NCBI RefSeq assembly: GCF_017573505.1
Contig: NZ_JAGEOJ010000016.1
Coordinates: 62,001-126,000 of the forward strand
Direction: 5' to 3'
DNA: 64,000 bases
Source: Actinomadura barringtoniae
GTDB lineage: Bacteria; Actinomycetota; Actinomycetes; Streptosporangiales; Streptosporangiaceae
The number at the start of each line of letters is the position of its first letter. The first letter of the stretch is position 1. This document shows, piece by piece, positions 21,800 to 29,890 of this stretch. The translations under genes and the position numbers were made by a program. The notes under the pieces were generated by a model, which had not been told where the DNA came from, made no database searches, and was given only the letters and a program-made list of their open reading frames with translations.

Positions 21800-22309
21800 G
21801 TGTTCCCGCCCAACACGGGATGTCCCGGCGCGCAGGGTCACTGCGCGCGGTTGCTCGCGTCCACGCTGACCACCGTCACCGACGCGGCGCAGGTCGACGG
21901 CTGCGGGCTCATCCTGGTGGCGAACGGCGCGCCGCACGCCGTCGGCGGCTCCGATCCCGACGGCCGCCTCCTCGAACGCGCCCAGGTCGCGATCGGCTCC
22001 GGCCCCGCGTTCCGCTGCATGATCTCCGGCCGCGCCGTGGCGATCCGCGACCTGCCCGCCGACTACCCGCACGGCCATCCCGAGCTCGCGCCCTCGGCGG
22101 GCCGGGTGCGCGCCGTGCTGTCGGTGCCGGTCACGATCGGCAGGATCGTCGCCGGCTCCCTTGACCTGTACGACCTCGAACCGCACGACTGGCCGCCGGC
22201 CCGGCTCACGGCCGGCACGGAACTGGCCGAGGTGATCGGCTCGGTGCTGTATCTGCTCGCCACGACGAGCGAACCGGTGTCGAGTCCGATTTCGGGGGTA
22301 CCTCGTTGA
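21800..22309 (+). CDS. GAF domain protein
   Basis: 169-residue single-domain protein. The region 20-155 reads as a GAF fold: LTTVTDAAQVDGCGLILVANG, LERAQVAIGSGPAFRCMISGRAVAIRDL, then VRAVLSVPVTIGRIVAGSLDLYDLEPHDWPP. Such actinobacterial GAF proteins pair with GAF-ANTAR regulators as signal-sensing modules. The GTG at 21800 has GGAGG 8 bases upstream and is preferred; the frame is open farther upstream without a good start. It has no ANTAR or kinase domain of its own. The GAF-ANTAR gene follows 78 bases later with its own possible promoter, so the two likely act on the same signal. Confidence 0.75.
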   Translation: MFPPNTGCPGAQGHCARLLASTLTTVTDAAQVDGCGLILVANGAPHAVGGSDPDGRLLERAQVAIGSGPAFRCMISGRAVAIRDLPADYPHGHPELAPSAGRVRAVLSVPVTIGRIVAGSLDLYDLEPHDWPPARLTAGTELAEVIGSVLYLLATTSEPVSSPISGVPR

Positions 22310-22387
22310 CGTCGCAAACCCGGGTGTACGCGGCGACCGTCAACTGTCCGTCAAGCACGATGCCGGTCAGGCTGGAGGAACGCCACC

Positions 22388-23107
22388 ATGCACCTCGACC
22401 CGGAGGCACTGGACGCAAGCCTTCGCATGCTGCGCCACACGCCTCGGGAACCCGATCTGAGGCGTGCGCTCGCCAAGGTCGTCACCGCCGTCAACAGGCT
22501 GTTCCCCTGCGACGGCGCGGGGCTGATGTTCGCCGACGCCAGCGGCGTGCTCCGCTATGTGACGGCGACCGACGAGAGCGGCCGCAGTCTGGAGCTCGCC
22601 CAGGCCGAGCTGAACGAGGGCCCCTGCGTGGACGCCTATGTGCACGACCGCCTGGTGGCCAGTCCCGACGTCACCCGTGACGTCCGCTGGCCGGCGCTGG
22701 CCCGGATCGTCCAGACCGAGGTGCGCGCCGTGCTCGGGGCCCCGGTACGGCTGTCGGGGACACCGATCGGCTGCCTCAACCTGCACGCCGCCGAGCCGCG
22801 CCGCTGGGAGGACAGCGACCTGCGGGGCCTGCCCGCGTACGCCGAGCTGATCGAGGAGATCATCTGTGCGGCGCTCGCCGCCGAGCACACCGGCACGCTC
22901 GCCCGCCAGCTCGAGCGCGCCCTGCACGACCGTGCCGTGATCGAGCGCGCGATCGGGTTCCTGATGGCCGACCGGGGCCTGGACGCCAAGGAGGCGTTCG
23001 ACCACCTGCGGCGCCAGGCCCGCAACAGCCGCCGTCGCATCGTGCACATCTCGGCCGAGCTGCTGGGCGAGCCCATCCCGCTCCCCCAGCGCCCGTCCGC
23101 CTCCTGA
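22388..23107 (+). CDS. GAF and ANTAR domain antiterminator
   Basis: 239-residue regulator expected to bind RNA hairpins and prevent transcription termination. The GAF domain (about 20-150) has CDGAGLMFADASGVLRYVTATDE, QAELNEGPCVDAYVHDRLVASPDVTRDVRWP and VRAVLGAPVRLSGTPIGCLNLHA. The ANTAR domain (about 165-225) carries the three-helix pattern LERALHDRAVIERAIGFLMADRGLDAKEAFDHLRRQARNSRRRIVHISAELL with the conserved Ala/Ile/Gly and basic residues. ATG 22388 is preceded by GGAGGA. No target hairpin with the typical tandem ANTAR shape was recognised nearby. Confidence 0.92.
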   Translation: MHLDPEALDASLRMLRHTPREPDLRRALAKVVTAVNRLFPCDGAGLMFADASGVLRYVTATDESGRSLELAQAELNEGPCVDAYVHDRLVASPDVTRDVRWPALARIVQTEVRAVLGAPVRLSGTPIGCLNLHAAEPRRWEDSDLRGLPAYAELIEEIICAALAAEHTGTLARQLERALHDRAVIERAIGFLMADRGLDAKEAFDHLRRQARNSRRRIVHISAELLGEPIPLPQRPSAS

Positions 23108-23177
23108 GGATTGGTCCTGCGACCAGATCCCCCAATGGACCTGTGACAGAGCCATTGTTTCCGCGAATCTGGGACGC

Positions 23178-23870
23178 ATGCGTTTCCAGCACTCACCACA
23201 GATCTGGTCCGACCATCCCTCGCTCGCGGCCGGGGCCGTGTCCGCGACGGGCATCACCGCCGACGCCTCCGTGACGGACCAGGTGGCGAGGTTCCACGCG
23301 ATCGCCAAGGAACGCCTGTCGGCCTCACCCGAGTCGGAGTTCCCCGAGATCCAGGCGTGGCGCCGCACGTTCTCCCAGCTGGGCCTCAAGCCGACCCAGT
23401 ACCGCTGCGCCTCGGAGTCGCTGCTGCGCCGCTTCCGCAAGGAGGGAACGCTCCCCGAGATCCACCCGCTGATCGACCTGTGCAACGCGATCTCGATGGC
23501 GTACGCGATCCCGGTGGCCGCCCTCGACGTCGCCCGGATCGACGCCACGCTGGAGGTCCGTTACGCGGCCGGCGACGAGAGCTATGAGACGTTCGGCGGC
23601 GAGATCGAGAACCCCGCGCCGGGCGAGGTGACGTTCGTCGACGCCTCCGGCCGCAGCCACGCCCGCCGCTGGACCAACCGCCAGAGCGGCCTGTCGGCCG
23701 TCCGCGCCTCGACGGCCTCGGTCCTGATCGTCGCCGAGGCCCTGCACGACACCGCCGCGACCGACGTCGCCGCCCTCACCGCCACCCTCGCCACCGAACT
23801 GGCCGCCGCCTGGCCCACGACCCCCAGGACCGCGATCCTCACCGCCACGGACCGCACCTTCGACTTCTGA
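23178..23870 (+). CDS. Free-standing B3/B4 (PheT editing-like) domain protein
   Basis: 230-residue protein built almost entirely of the B3/B4 domain otherwise found in the beta chain of phenylalanyl-tRNA synthetase, where it hydrolyses mischarged Tyr-tRNA-Phe. Typical segments are EIQAWRRTFSQLGLKPTQYRCASESLLRRFRKEG, PLIDLCNAISMAYAIPVAALD and the RRWTNRQSGLSAVRASTASVLIVAEAL block. Stand-alone members are common in actinobacteria and are thought to edit amino acids or aminoacyl-tRNAs; the substrate is not known. ATG 23178 starts after a 70-base gap containing a weak inverted repeat (CAATGG/CCATTG at 23133-23157). It precedes a GNAT gene on the same strand. Confidence 0.85.
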   Translation: MRFQHSPQIWSDHPSLAAGAVSATGITADASVTDQVARFHAIAKERLSASPESEFPEIQAWRRTFSQLGLKPTQYRCASESLLRRFRKEGTLPEIHPLIDLCNAISMAYAIPVAALDVARIDATLEVRYAAGDESYETFGGEIENPAPGEVTFVDASGRSHARRWTNRQSGLSAVRASTASVLIVAEALHDTAATDVAALTATLATELAAAWPTTPRTAILTATDRTFDF

Positions 23871-23910
23871 CGCACACGCTGCTGAGACACACGTCTTCTG
23901 ACGCACACGC
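23865..23910. repeat. Short direct repeat after the B3/B4 gene
   Basis: The 15-bp word TTCTGACGCACACGC occurs at 23865-23879 and again at 23896-23910, and a shorter GCGCACACG copy follows. The first copy includes the B3/B4 stop codon, so the downstream part looks like local duplication of the gene end. Confidence 0.8.
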
Positions 23911-23934
23911 CTCCGGCGCACACGTCGTAACGTC

Positions 23935-24357
23935 GTGGCCGTGGTGATGATCCGATACGCACGAGCAGACGAGGCCGACGACATCCTGCGCTTCTGGAAG
24001 GTCGCCGGCGAGGACACCGACCGGCATGACTCCGTCCAGGCCTACCTCGCCCTGGTCGAACGCGACCCCGAGGCGCTCCTGGTGGCCGAGATCGACGGCG
24101 AGCTCGCCGGCACGCTCATCGCGGGCTGGGACGGCTGGCGGGCCCACCTCTACAGGCTGGCGGTGCACCCGGGCCATCGCCGCAAGGGCATCGGCCGCGC
24201 TCTGATCGAACGGGCCGAGGAACGGTTCGCCTCGTTCGGCGCGTTCCGCGCGGACGCCATGGTCCTGCATGACAACGAGCTCGCCCACCACGCCTGGGGC
24301 GCGGCGGGGTACGGGGTCCAGCCGCAGTGGGGGCGGTGGGTCAAGCCGTTGCGGTGA
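23935..24357 (+). CDS. GNAT family N-acetyltransferase
   Basis: 140-residue acetyltransferase using acetyl-CoA. The fold landmarks are IRYARADEADDILRFWKVAG at the N-terminus, LLVAEIDGELAGTLIAGWDGWRAHLYRLAVHPGHRRKGIGRALIERAEERF with the R/Q-x-x-G-x-G/A pyrophosphate loop (HRRKGIG), and the final LHDNELAHHAWGAAGYG stretch. The substrate is unknown. The GTG at 23935 gives the longest form; ATG 23947, four codons later, is equally likely, and neither has a clear ribosome binding site. It stands alone between the repeated 3' end of the B3/B4 gene and the methyltransferase gene. Confidence 0.88.
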   Translation: MAVVMIRYARADEADDILRFWKVAGEDTDRHDSVQAYLALVERDPEALLVAEIDGELAGTLIAGWDGWRAHLYRLAVHPGHRRKGIGRALIERAEERFASFGAFRADAMVLHDNELAHHAWGAAGYGVQPQWGRWVKPLR

Positions 24358-24470
24358 CATGAACGGTGGTCGACATGAACGGTGGGGGAATTTGATCAAC
24401 CCGGGAAGGGTGGGGCGTAGGGTGGGTTTTGCGCGATGTGGACCGCTCCTCTTCCCCCGGGAGTCACTCG

Positions 24471-25271
24471 GTGAGCCCTGAAAGCCCGCAGAACAACATC
24501 CCGCTGGGGCGGCCCACCCCCGCGCGCATGTACGACGAGGCGCTGCACGGCAAGGATCACTACGAGATCGACCGCGTCGCCAACACGACCCTGTACGAGG
24601 GCATCGGAGAGTCGTCGGTCCGCGGGACCGCGCTGGAGAACCGGCGCTTTCTCGGCCGGGCGGTGAAGCACCTGGCCCACGAGTGCGGGATCCGGCAGTT
24701 CCTCGACATCGGTTCGGGCCTGCCGACGATGCGCAACACGCATCAGATCGCGCAGGAGGCCAATCCCGACGCCAAGGTCGTGTACGTCGACTACGACCCG
24801 ATCGTCGCGGTGCACGGGCGGGCTCTGCTGGCCGGGAACGGCACCCGGATCGTCACCGCCGACATGCGCGAGCCCGACACGATCCTCGAGCACCCCGACA
24901 CGCTGTCGCTGATCGACTTCAACGAGCCGGTCGCGGTGCTGTTCGTCGCGGTGTTCCACTTCATCACGGCCGCCGAGGACCCGGCGCGGATCGTGCAGGC
25001 CTTCCGGGACCGTTCGGCGCCCGGCTCGTACGTCACGATCTCGCACCTGACCAGCGACGGGCCGCCCGAGGAGGAACGGCTCGCCTGGGTGAAGGCGTTC
25101 GAGGGCGCTACCTCCCCGCTGGTCTTCCGTACGGAAAAGGAGATCGGGGCGCTGTTCGACGGCTATGAGCTGGTCGAGCCCGGTCTGGTCCGCCCGTACA
25201 CCTGGTACCCGGACGAGGAGGGGTCGCCGGAGACCTCCGCTCTCTTCGGTGGCGTGGGCCGCAAGGTCTAG
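24471..25271 (+). CDS. SAM-dependent methyltransferase, DUF574/SAV2177 family
   Basis: 266-residue methyltransferase of a family greatly expanded in actinomycetes. It begins with the family-specific PTPARMYDEALHGKDHYEIDR segment, has VRGTALENRRFLGRAVKHLAHECGIRQFLDIGSGLPT containing the SAM-binding glycine motif, VVYVDYDPIVAVHGRALL, and the FHFITAAEDPARIVQAFRDRSAPGSYVTISHLT block. Substrates of the family are largely unknown. GTG 24471 is preferred because GGGAG lies 7 bases upstream. It converges with hyuB, leaving 7 bases between the two stop codons. Confidence 0.88.
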   Translation: MSPESPQNNIPLGRPTPARMYDEALHGKDHYEIDRVANTTLYEGIGESSVRGTALENRRFLGRAVKHLAHECGIRQFLDIGSGLPTMRNTHQIAQEANPDAKVVYVDYDPIVAVHGRALLAGNGTRIVTADMREPDTILEHPDTLSLIDFNEPVAVLFVAVFHFITAAEDPARIVQAFRDRSAPGSYVTISHLTSDGPPEEERLAWVKAFEGATSPLVFRTEKEIGALFDGYELVEPGLVRPYTWYPDEEGSPETSALFGGVGRKV

Positions 25272-25278
25272 CCGGCGT

Positions 25279-27111
25279 CTAGTCCCCGGATAGCTGGGCG
25301 TAGCCGGGGCCTCGGTCGAAGAACGGCGCGGGGCCTCGTTGCCTGCGCAGGTGGGCTCGCAGGGTCGCGGTGGAGTGCTCGTCGGCCTCGCCGTTGGTGA
25401 TGAGGACGCCGTAGTCGTGGCGCGCGCCTTCCAGGGAGACCTTGCCGTCGCGGACGTCGGCGGCCACGGCCGCCGGATCGCGCTCGTACGGGTCGCCCCA
25501 GCCGCCGCCTCCGGTCGTACGGATCCGGATGACCTGCCCTGCTCGGACGGGATGGTCGTCCACCAGGCCTTCCATGGGGACGCCGTCGATCTCCACGCGG
25601 AACGGCCGGCCCGCGGCGCCGCCGTTCACGCCCCAGCACGACAGGATCGAACGGTCGGCGATGGACATGTAGCTGGCGTCGCGCAGCATGCGGATGTGCT
25701 TGTCGTAGCCGAGGCCGCCGCGATGCTGCCCGGGCCCGCCGGAGTCGGTGGCGAGGCCGAGCCGTTCGACCAGGAAGGGCCAGCGGGCCTCGGCGAACTC
25801 GGCGGGGATGTTGCGCGAGTCCGGCACGACGTGGATCGTGTCCTCCCCGTCGGCGTAGTAGCGGCCGCCCGAGCCGCCGCCGAGGACCTCGCGCATGAGG
25901 TACGGGCCCCGGTCGTCCTCGCCGTAGACGCCGGTGTAGCGGATCGTCTCCTGGTCGGCGGGCATCCGGCCGCCCGTGGCCTTGGCGAGCACGCCCGCGA
26001 GGACGCCCAGCAGCCGCAGGATCACGAACGTGCGGGCGTTGGTCGGCGCCGGGAAGACCGGCGTGAGAAGGGTCCCCTTGGGCGGGAAGCGCATCTCGAT
26101 GAGCGGGACGACGCCCTCGTTCACGTCGAGCTCGGCGGCGCGTTCGGGGGTGTCGGCCAGGTTGCGCAGGATCGGCGCGAGCCACTTCTTGAGGAACACG
26201 CCGTCGGAGTAGTCGCCCGCGTGGTTGATCGGCCCCTTGGCCTGGGGTGACGTACCGGTGAAGTCGATGACCAGCGGCGTCGGTGCGGTGTCGTCGACCG
26301 TGAGGGTGATGCGCTGGGCGTGCAGGCGGGGCGGGTCCACGCCGTCGTGCTCGGCGTAGTCCTCCCACGTGTAGGTGCCGTTGGGGATCTTGGCGAGCAG
26401 CTCGCGGCGGAACGTCTCGGTGGTGTTGTCGATGATGGCGTCGAAGCAGGCCTCGACGGCGGCGCGGCCGTAGCGGTCGAAGAGCTCGCCCAGGCGGCGC
26501 GCACCCATGAGGCAGGCCGAGCATTCGGCGTCCAGGTCGCCCGCGAGGGAGTCGGGCATGCGGGAGTTGCGGGTCATGATGCGCAGCGCCGCCTCGTTCG
26601 GCACGCCCTGGTCCCACAGCTTGATGGGCGGCACCATGAGGCCTTCCTCGAAGGCGCTGCGGGCGTGGCTGGGCATCGAGCCGGGCACCGCGCCGCCGAT
26701 GTCGTCGTGGTGGCCGAACGCCTGCACGAACGCGACGACCTCGCCGCCGTGGAAGACCGGCACCGTGACGCACAGGTCGGGCAGATGGCCGATGCCGCCC
26801 TCGGAGAGGTAGACGTCGTTGTGGAAGAACACGTCGCCCGGCTTCATCCGCGCGAGCGGAAAGTCGCGGGCGACCGGCTGGACGAGCGCGGAGTAGGAAC
26901 GGCCGGTCAGCTTGCGCAGGCGCCGGTCGTGGATGCCCGCCCGGAAGTCGTGCGCGTCCCGGATCATGGGTGAACGGGCCGTACGGGCGATCGCGGTCTC
27001 GACCTCGCGTTCGACCGAGGCGAGAGTGCCTTCGACGATCTCCAGCAGGATCGGATCCACGCGCGGGTCGGTCGGGTCGGTCGGGCCGGTCGGATCGGTC
27101 GGGCCGGTCAT
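25279..27111 (-). CDS. hyuB: Hydantoinase B / oxoprolinase family subunit
   Basis: 610-residue B subunit of an ATP-dependent hydantoinase or 5-oxoprolinase-like enzyme, which opens a cyclic amide such as N-methylhydantoin or 5-oxoproline together with the A subunit. Landmarks: DPILLEIVEGTLASVEREVETAIARTARSPMIRDAHDF near the start, GDVFFHNDVYLSEGGIGHLPD, FGHHDDIGGAVPGSMPSHA, DFTGTSPQAKGPINHA, the glycine-rich RTTGGGGWGDPYERDP near the end. The first 16 residues are a low-complexity Thr-Asp-Pro/Gly-Pro repeat produced by an imperfect nucleotide repeat at about 27063-27107. Its ATG overlaps the hyuA stop by 4 bases. The substrate cannot be settled by sequence. Confidence 0.92.
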   Translation of the reverse strand: MTGPTDPTGPTDPTDPRVDPILLEIVEGTLASVEREVETAIARTARSPMIRDAHDFRAGIHDRRLRKLTGRSYSALVQPVARDFPLARMKPGDVFFHNDVYLSEGGIGHLPDLCVTVPVFHGGEVVAFVQAFGHHDDIGGAVPGSMPSHARSAFEEGLMVPPIKLWDQGVPNEAALRIMTRNSRMPDSLAGDLDAECSACLMGARRLGELFDRYGRAAVEACFDAIIDNTTETFRRELLAKIPNGTYTWEDYAEHDGVDPPRLHAQRITLTVDDTAPTPLVIDFTGTSPQAKGPINHAGDYSDGVFLKKWLAPILRNLADTPERAAELDVNEGVVPLIEMRFPPKGTLLTPVFPAPTNARTFVILRLLGVLAGVLAKATGGRMPADQETIRYTGVYGEDDRGPYLMREVLGGGSGGRYYADGEDTIHVVPDSRNIPAEFAEARWPFLVERLGLATDSGGPGQHRGGLGYDKHIRMLRDASYMSIADRSILSCWGVNGGAAGRPFRVEIDGVPMEGLVDDHPVRAGQVIRIRTTGGGGWGDPYERDPAAVAADVRDGKVSLEGARHDYGVLITNGEADEHSTATLRAHLRRQRGPAPFFDRGPGYAQLSGD

Positions 27112-29138
27112 CGGGTCACCACCAGGTTGCCGTGCGGGTCGACCAGAGCGTGGAAGCCGGGGTGGAGCGGGAGGGTCGAGCCGAACTCCTCGATGACGGC
27201 CGGACCGGCGATGGTCTGCCCGACGTGCAGGTCCGCTCGTTGAAATACGGGAACGTCGGACCAGTCGTCGTAGAAGACTCTGCGAGTACCTGATGGCTTG
27301 GCCTGGCCGGGGACGGGCGCTCGTTCGCGTAGTTCCGGGCTGGTGATGGGGCCGATGCCGGAGACGCGGGCGTTGACCCACTCGACGGGATGGCGATCGG
27401 GGTCGTCGCGATAGCAGTAGCCGTAGAGGGCCTCGTGCGCGTCGTGGAAGGCGGCGACGACCGTCTTCTGGAACGTCTCGTCCAGCGGCCCGGCGGGTGC
27501 GGCGACGCGGACCTCGAACGCCTGGCCGTAGTAGCGCAGGTCGGCCGAGCGGACGTAGGTGTGCCGTTCGGCCGGGAAGCCCTCGCGGTCCAGTGCGGCG
27601 GCGGCCTGGGCCTCCAGGCCGGCGTAGGTCTCGTCCAGCGCGGCCAGGTCGAGCTCGGCGTCGCGGGCCACGCGGGTGCGGACGTAGTCGTTCTTCACGT
27701 CCACCGTCAGCAGCCCGAACGCCGACAGGTTTCCGGGGTTCTCGGGGATGACGGCCGACGGCAGCCCGAGGACGTCCAGGAGGCGGCAGGCCAGCAGCGG
27801 GCCTGAGCCGCCGAACGCCACCAGCGGGTAGTCGCGCACGTCCAGGCCGCGCTTGACGGTGATCTGGCGGATGGCGTTGGCCTGGTTCCACGCCGAGATC
27901 TCCAGGATGCCGGTCGCGGTCCGCTCGGGCGTCAGGCCGAGCTCGGCGGCCAGCGCCGCCAGGCCCTCGCGTGCCGCCGCCACGTTCAGCGGGATCTCGC
28001 CGCCGAGCAGGTGCGGCGGGATGCGGCCGAGCGCGGCGTGCGCGTCGGTGACGGTGACCTCGGTGCCGCCGCGGCCGTAGCAGAGCGGCCCGGGGTCGGC
28101 GCCGGCGCTGCGCGGCCCGACCTTCATCGTGCCCTCCGGGGAGAGCCAGGCGACCGAGCCGCCGCCCGCGCCGACCGTAACGATGTCGATCATGGGGATC
28201 TTGACCGGGTGGCGGCCGATCGAGCCCTCGGTGGTGAGGGTCGGCTCGCCGTCCAGCACGACCGCGACGTCGGTGGAGGTGCCGCCGCCGTCCAGCGTGA
28301 TGACCGAGCCCTGGCCGCTCGCGCGGGTGACGAACGCGGCGCCGAGCGCCCCTGCCGCCGGGCCCGACAGGACCGTGGTGATGGGCTGGTGAACGACCTC
28401 CTCGGCCGACAGGACCCCGCCGTTGCTCTTCATGACGTGCAGCCGGGACGGCAGGCGTTCGGCGATCCGCCGGATGTAGCGCGTCATCGCGGGCTTCACC
28501 GCCGCGTCCACGAGCGTGGTCACCGAACGCTCGTACTCCCGGTACTCGCGCAGCACCTCGCACGACAGGGACACCACGGCCTCGGGATGCTCGCGCCGCA
28601 GCACCTCGCGCATCGCCAGCTCGTGCGCGGGCTCGGCATAGGAGTGCAGGAAGCAGACCCCGATCGCCTTGATGCCCTGCGCGCGGAACCAGCGGGCCGC
28701 CGCCACCGCCGAGTCCTCGTCGAACGGGCGCAGCTCGTTCCCCAGATGGTCGAGGCGCCCGCCGACCGTCCGGACCCGCTGGACCGGCACGATTCGTGGC
28801 GGTTTGACCCAGAAGTAGCTGTTCCCGTAGCCGTCGGGCACGCTCTGCCGGGCGATCTCCAGCACGAACTCGAAGCCCTCGGTCGTGATGAAGCCCAGGT
28901 CGTCCAGGCGGTCCTCGAGCAGCTGGTTGGTCGCCACCGTCGTCCCGTGCGCCACAGCGCTCACCGCCTCGCGCGCCGCGCCGGCCAGGGCGAGGACCTT
29001 GTCCACGGCCGCCGCGAAGCCCTCGGCCGGATCCGCCGGGGTGGAGGGCGTCTTGGTGGTGACGACCGCGCCGGTGTCCTCGTCGAGCGCGACCACGTCG
29101 GTGAACGTGCCGCCGGTGTCGATGCCAATGCGGAGCAT
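27108..29138 (-). CDS. hyuA: Hydantoinase A / oxoprolinase family subunit (ATP-binding)
   Basis: 676-residue A subunit with an actin/hexokinase-type ATPase fold. The phosphate loop LRIGIDTGGTFTDVVALDEDTG (2-23), VAHGTTVATNQLLEDR (about 63-78), MKSNGGVLSAEEV, VLSGPAAGALGAAFV and ITLDGGGTSTDVAVV are typical. The C-terminal domain reads YYGQAFEVRVA and RRVFYDDW. ATP hydrolysis is coupled to ring opening by the partner HyuB. It is the promoter-proximal gene of a two-gene operon, ATG at 29138. It is divergent from the FKBP gene with a 143-base gap. Hydantoin chemistry fits the wider nitrogen-ring catabolism theme of this window, but 5-oxoproline turnover is also possible. Confidence 0.93.
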   Translation of the reverse strand: MLRIGIDTGGTFTDVVALDEDTGAVVTTKTPSTPADPAEGFAAAVDKVLALAGAAREAVSAVAHGTTVATNQLLEDRLDDLGFITTEGFEFVLEIARQSVPDGYGNSYFWVKPPRIVPVQRVRTVGGRLDHLGNELRPFDEDSAVAAARWFRAQGIKAIGVCFLHSYAEPAHELAMREVLRREHPEAVVSLSCEVLREYREYERSVTTLVDAAVKPAMTRYIRRIAERLPSRLHVMKSNGGVLSAEEVVHQPITTVLSGPAAGALGAAFVTRASGQGSVITLDGGGTSTDVAVVLDGEPTLTTEGSIGRHPVKIPMIDIVTVGAGGGSVAWLSPEGTMKVGPRSAGADPGPLCYGRGGTEVTVTDAHAALGRIPPHLLGGEIPLNVAAAREGLAALAAELGLTPERTATGILEISAWNQANAIRQITVKRGLDVRDYPLVAFGGSGPLLACRLLDVLGLPSAVIPENPGNLSAFGLLTVDVKNDYVRTRVARDAELDLAALDETYAGLEAQAAAALDREGFPAERHTYVRSADLRYYGQAFEVRVAAPAGPLDETFQKTVVAAFHDAHEALYGYCYRDDPDRHPVEWVNARVSGIGPITSPELRERAPVPGQAKPSGTRRVFYDDWSDVPVFQRADLHVGQTIAGPAVIEEFGSTLPLHPGFHALVDPHGNLVVTR

Positions 29139-29281
29139 GACACTTCTTTACCGGCGGCGGAACGCCCGGTACACCGTCGCATCCTGCCAACGGGGAGCCG
29201 CTTCTTTGGCGAGTCCGGCTGCGGCTACCCTGAACGGCGTCCGAAGAAACGACCCACGACGACTCTTTCAGGAGCCCGGCA

Positions 29282-29656
29282 ATGGCGCTTGAACGGCCCG
29301 AGATCGACTTCCCCGAGGGGACCCCGCCCCAGTACCTGGACATCACCGACATCAGCGTCGGCGACGGCCCGGAGGCCACCAAGGGCTCCACCGTCTCCGT
29401 GCACTACGTCGGGGTCTCGTTCTCGACCGGCGAGGAGTTCGACGCCTCCTGGAACCGCGGCAGTGCCTTCGACTTCCCGCTCGGTGGCGGCCGCGTCATC
29501 AAGGGCTGGGACATGGGCGTCGAGGGCATGAAGGTCGGCGGCCGGCGCAAGCTGGTCATCCCGCCGCACCTGGCCTACGGCGACCGCAGCCCGAGCCCGG
29601 CCATCAAGCCCGGCGAGACGCTCATCTTCGTGGTGGACCTGCTCGGCGTCAGCTAG
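29282..29656 (+). CDS. FKBP-type peptidyl-prolyl cis-trans isomerase
   Basis: Single-domain 124-residue prolyl isomerase that speeds protein folding; no signal peptide, so cytoplasmic. The FKBP core is easy to read: KGSTVSVHYVGVSFSTGEEFDASWNRGSAFDFPLGGGRVIKGWDMGVEGMKVGGRRKLVIPPHLAYGDRSPSP, ending ETLIFVVDLLGVS. Active-site Tyr, Asp, Phe, Trp and Tyr positions are all kept. ATG 29282 has AGGAG 8 bases upstream. The gene is followed by a strongly structured 230-base intergenic region with several palindromes. Confidence 0.95.
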   Translation: MALERPEIDFPEGTPPQYLDITDISVGDGPEATKGSTVSVHYVGVSFSTGEEFDASWNRGSAFDFPLGGGRVIKGWDMGVEGMKVGGRRKLVIPPHLAYGDRSPSPAIKPGETLIFVVDLLGVS

Positions 29657-29668
29657 CCCGGCCCGCAC

Positions 29669-29745
29669 ACGAGCGCGCTACCTGAGCGGGCGACGAGCCG
29701 AAGGCGATGTCGCCCGCTCAGACGGCGAAGCCGTGTCGCGCTCGT
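29669..29745 (+). other. Nested inverted repeats downstream of the FKBP gene
   Basis: An outer 9-bp arm pair (29669-29677 with 29737-29745) encloses a perfect 12-bp hairpin, TGAGCGGGCGAC (29683-29694) with GTCGCCCGCTCA (29709-29720), and a second hairpin ACGGC-GAA-GCCGT (29722-29734). The arrangement folds into a three-way junction in RNA. It begins 12 bases after the FKBP stop. It may be a terminator, a structured RNA or a palindromic insertion; it is not coding. Confidence 0.6.
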
Positions 29746-29809
29746 CGCTTGTGTGGTTCGGGCACGAGCCGCCAGGCGAGGGCACGAGGCCACGGAAGCC
29801 TTAAATAGA

Positions 29810-29848
29810 GCGGGCAAGCGGAGGCAAAATCTCCCTCCGCTTGCCCGC
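29810..29848 (+). terminator. Perfect 15-bp hairpin before the ABC exporter genes
   Basis: Arms GCGGGCAAGCGGAGG (29810-29824) and CCTCCGCTTGCCCGC (29834-29848) are exact complements around a 9-base loop CAAAATCTC. No T-run follows, which is usual for actinomycete terminators. It lies 42 bases before the ABC ATPase ATG, so it could end FKBP-side transcripts or act as a leader hairpin for the exporter. Confidence 0.6.
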
Positions 29849-29890
29849 CGTCGCCGTTTCCGGGACCGTGCCCGTCGGTATCAGCCCCTC

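Noticed and set aside
25279..29391. 1370-residue form that would fuse HyuB to an upstream extension
   Set aside because: The upstream part is the shadow of hyuA; the ATGA overlap at 27108-27111 defines the true hyuB start.
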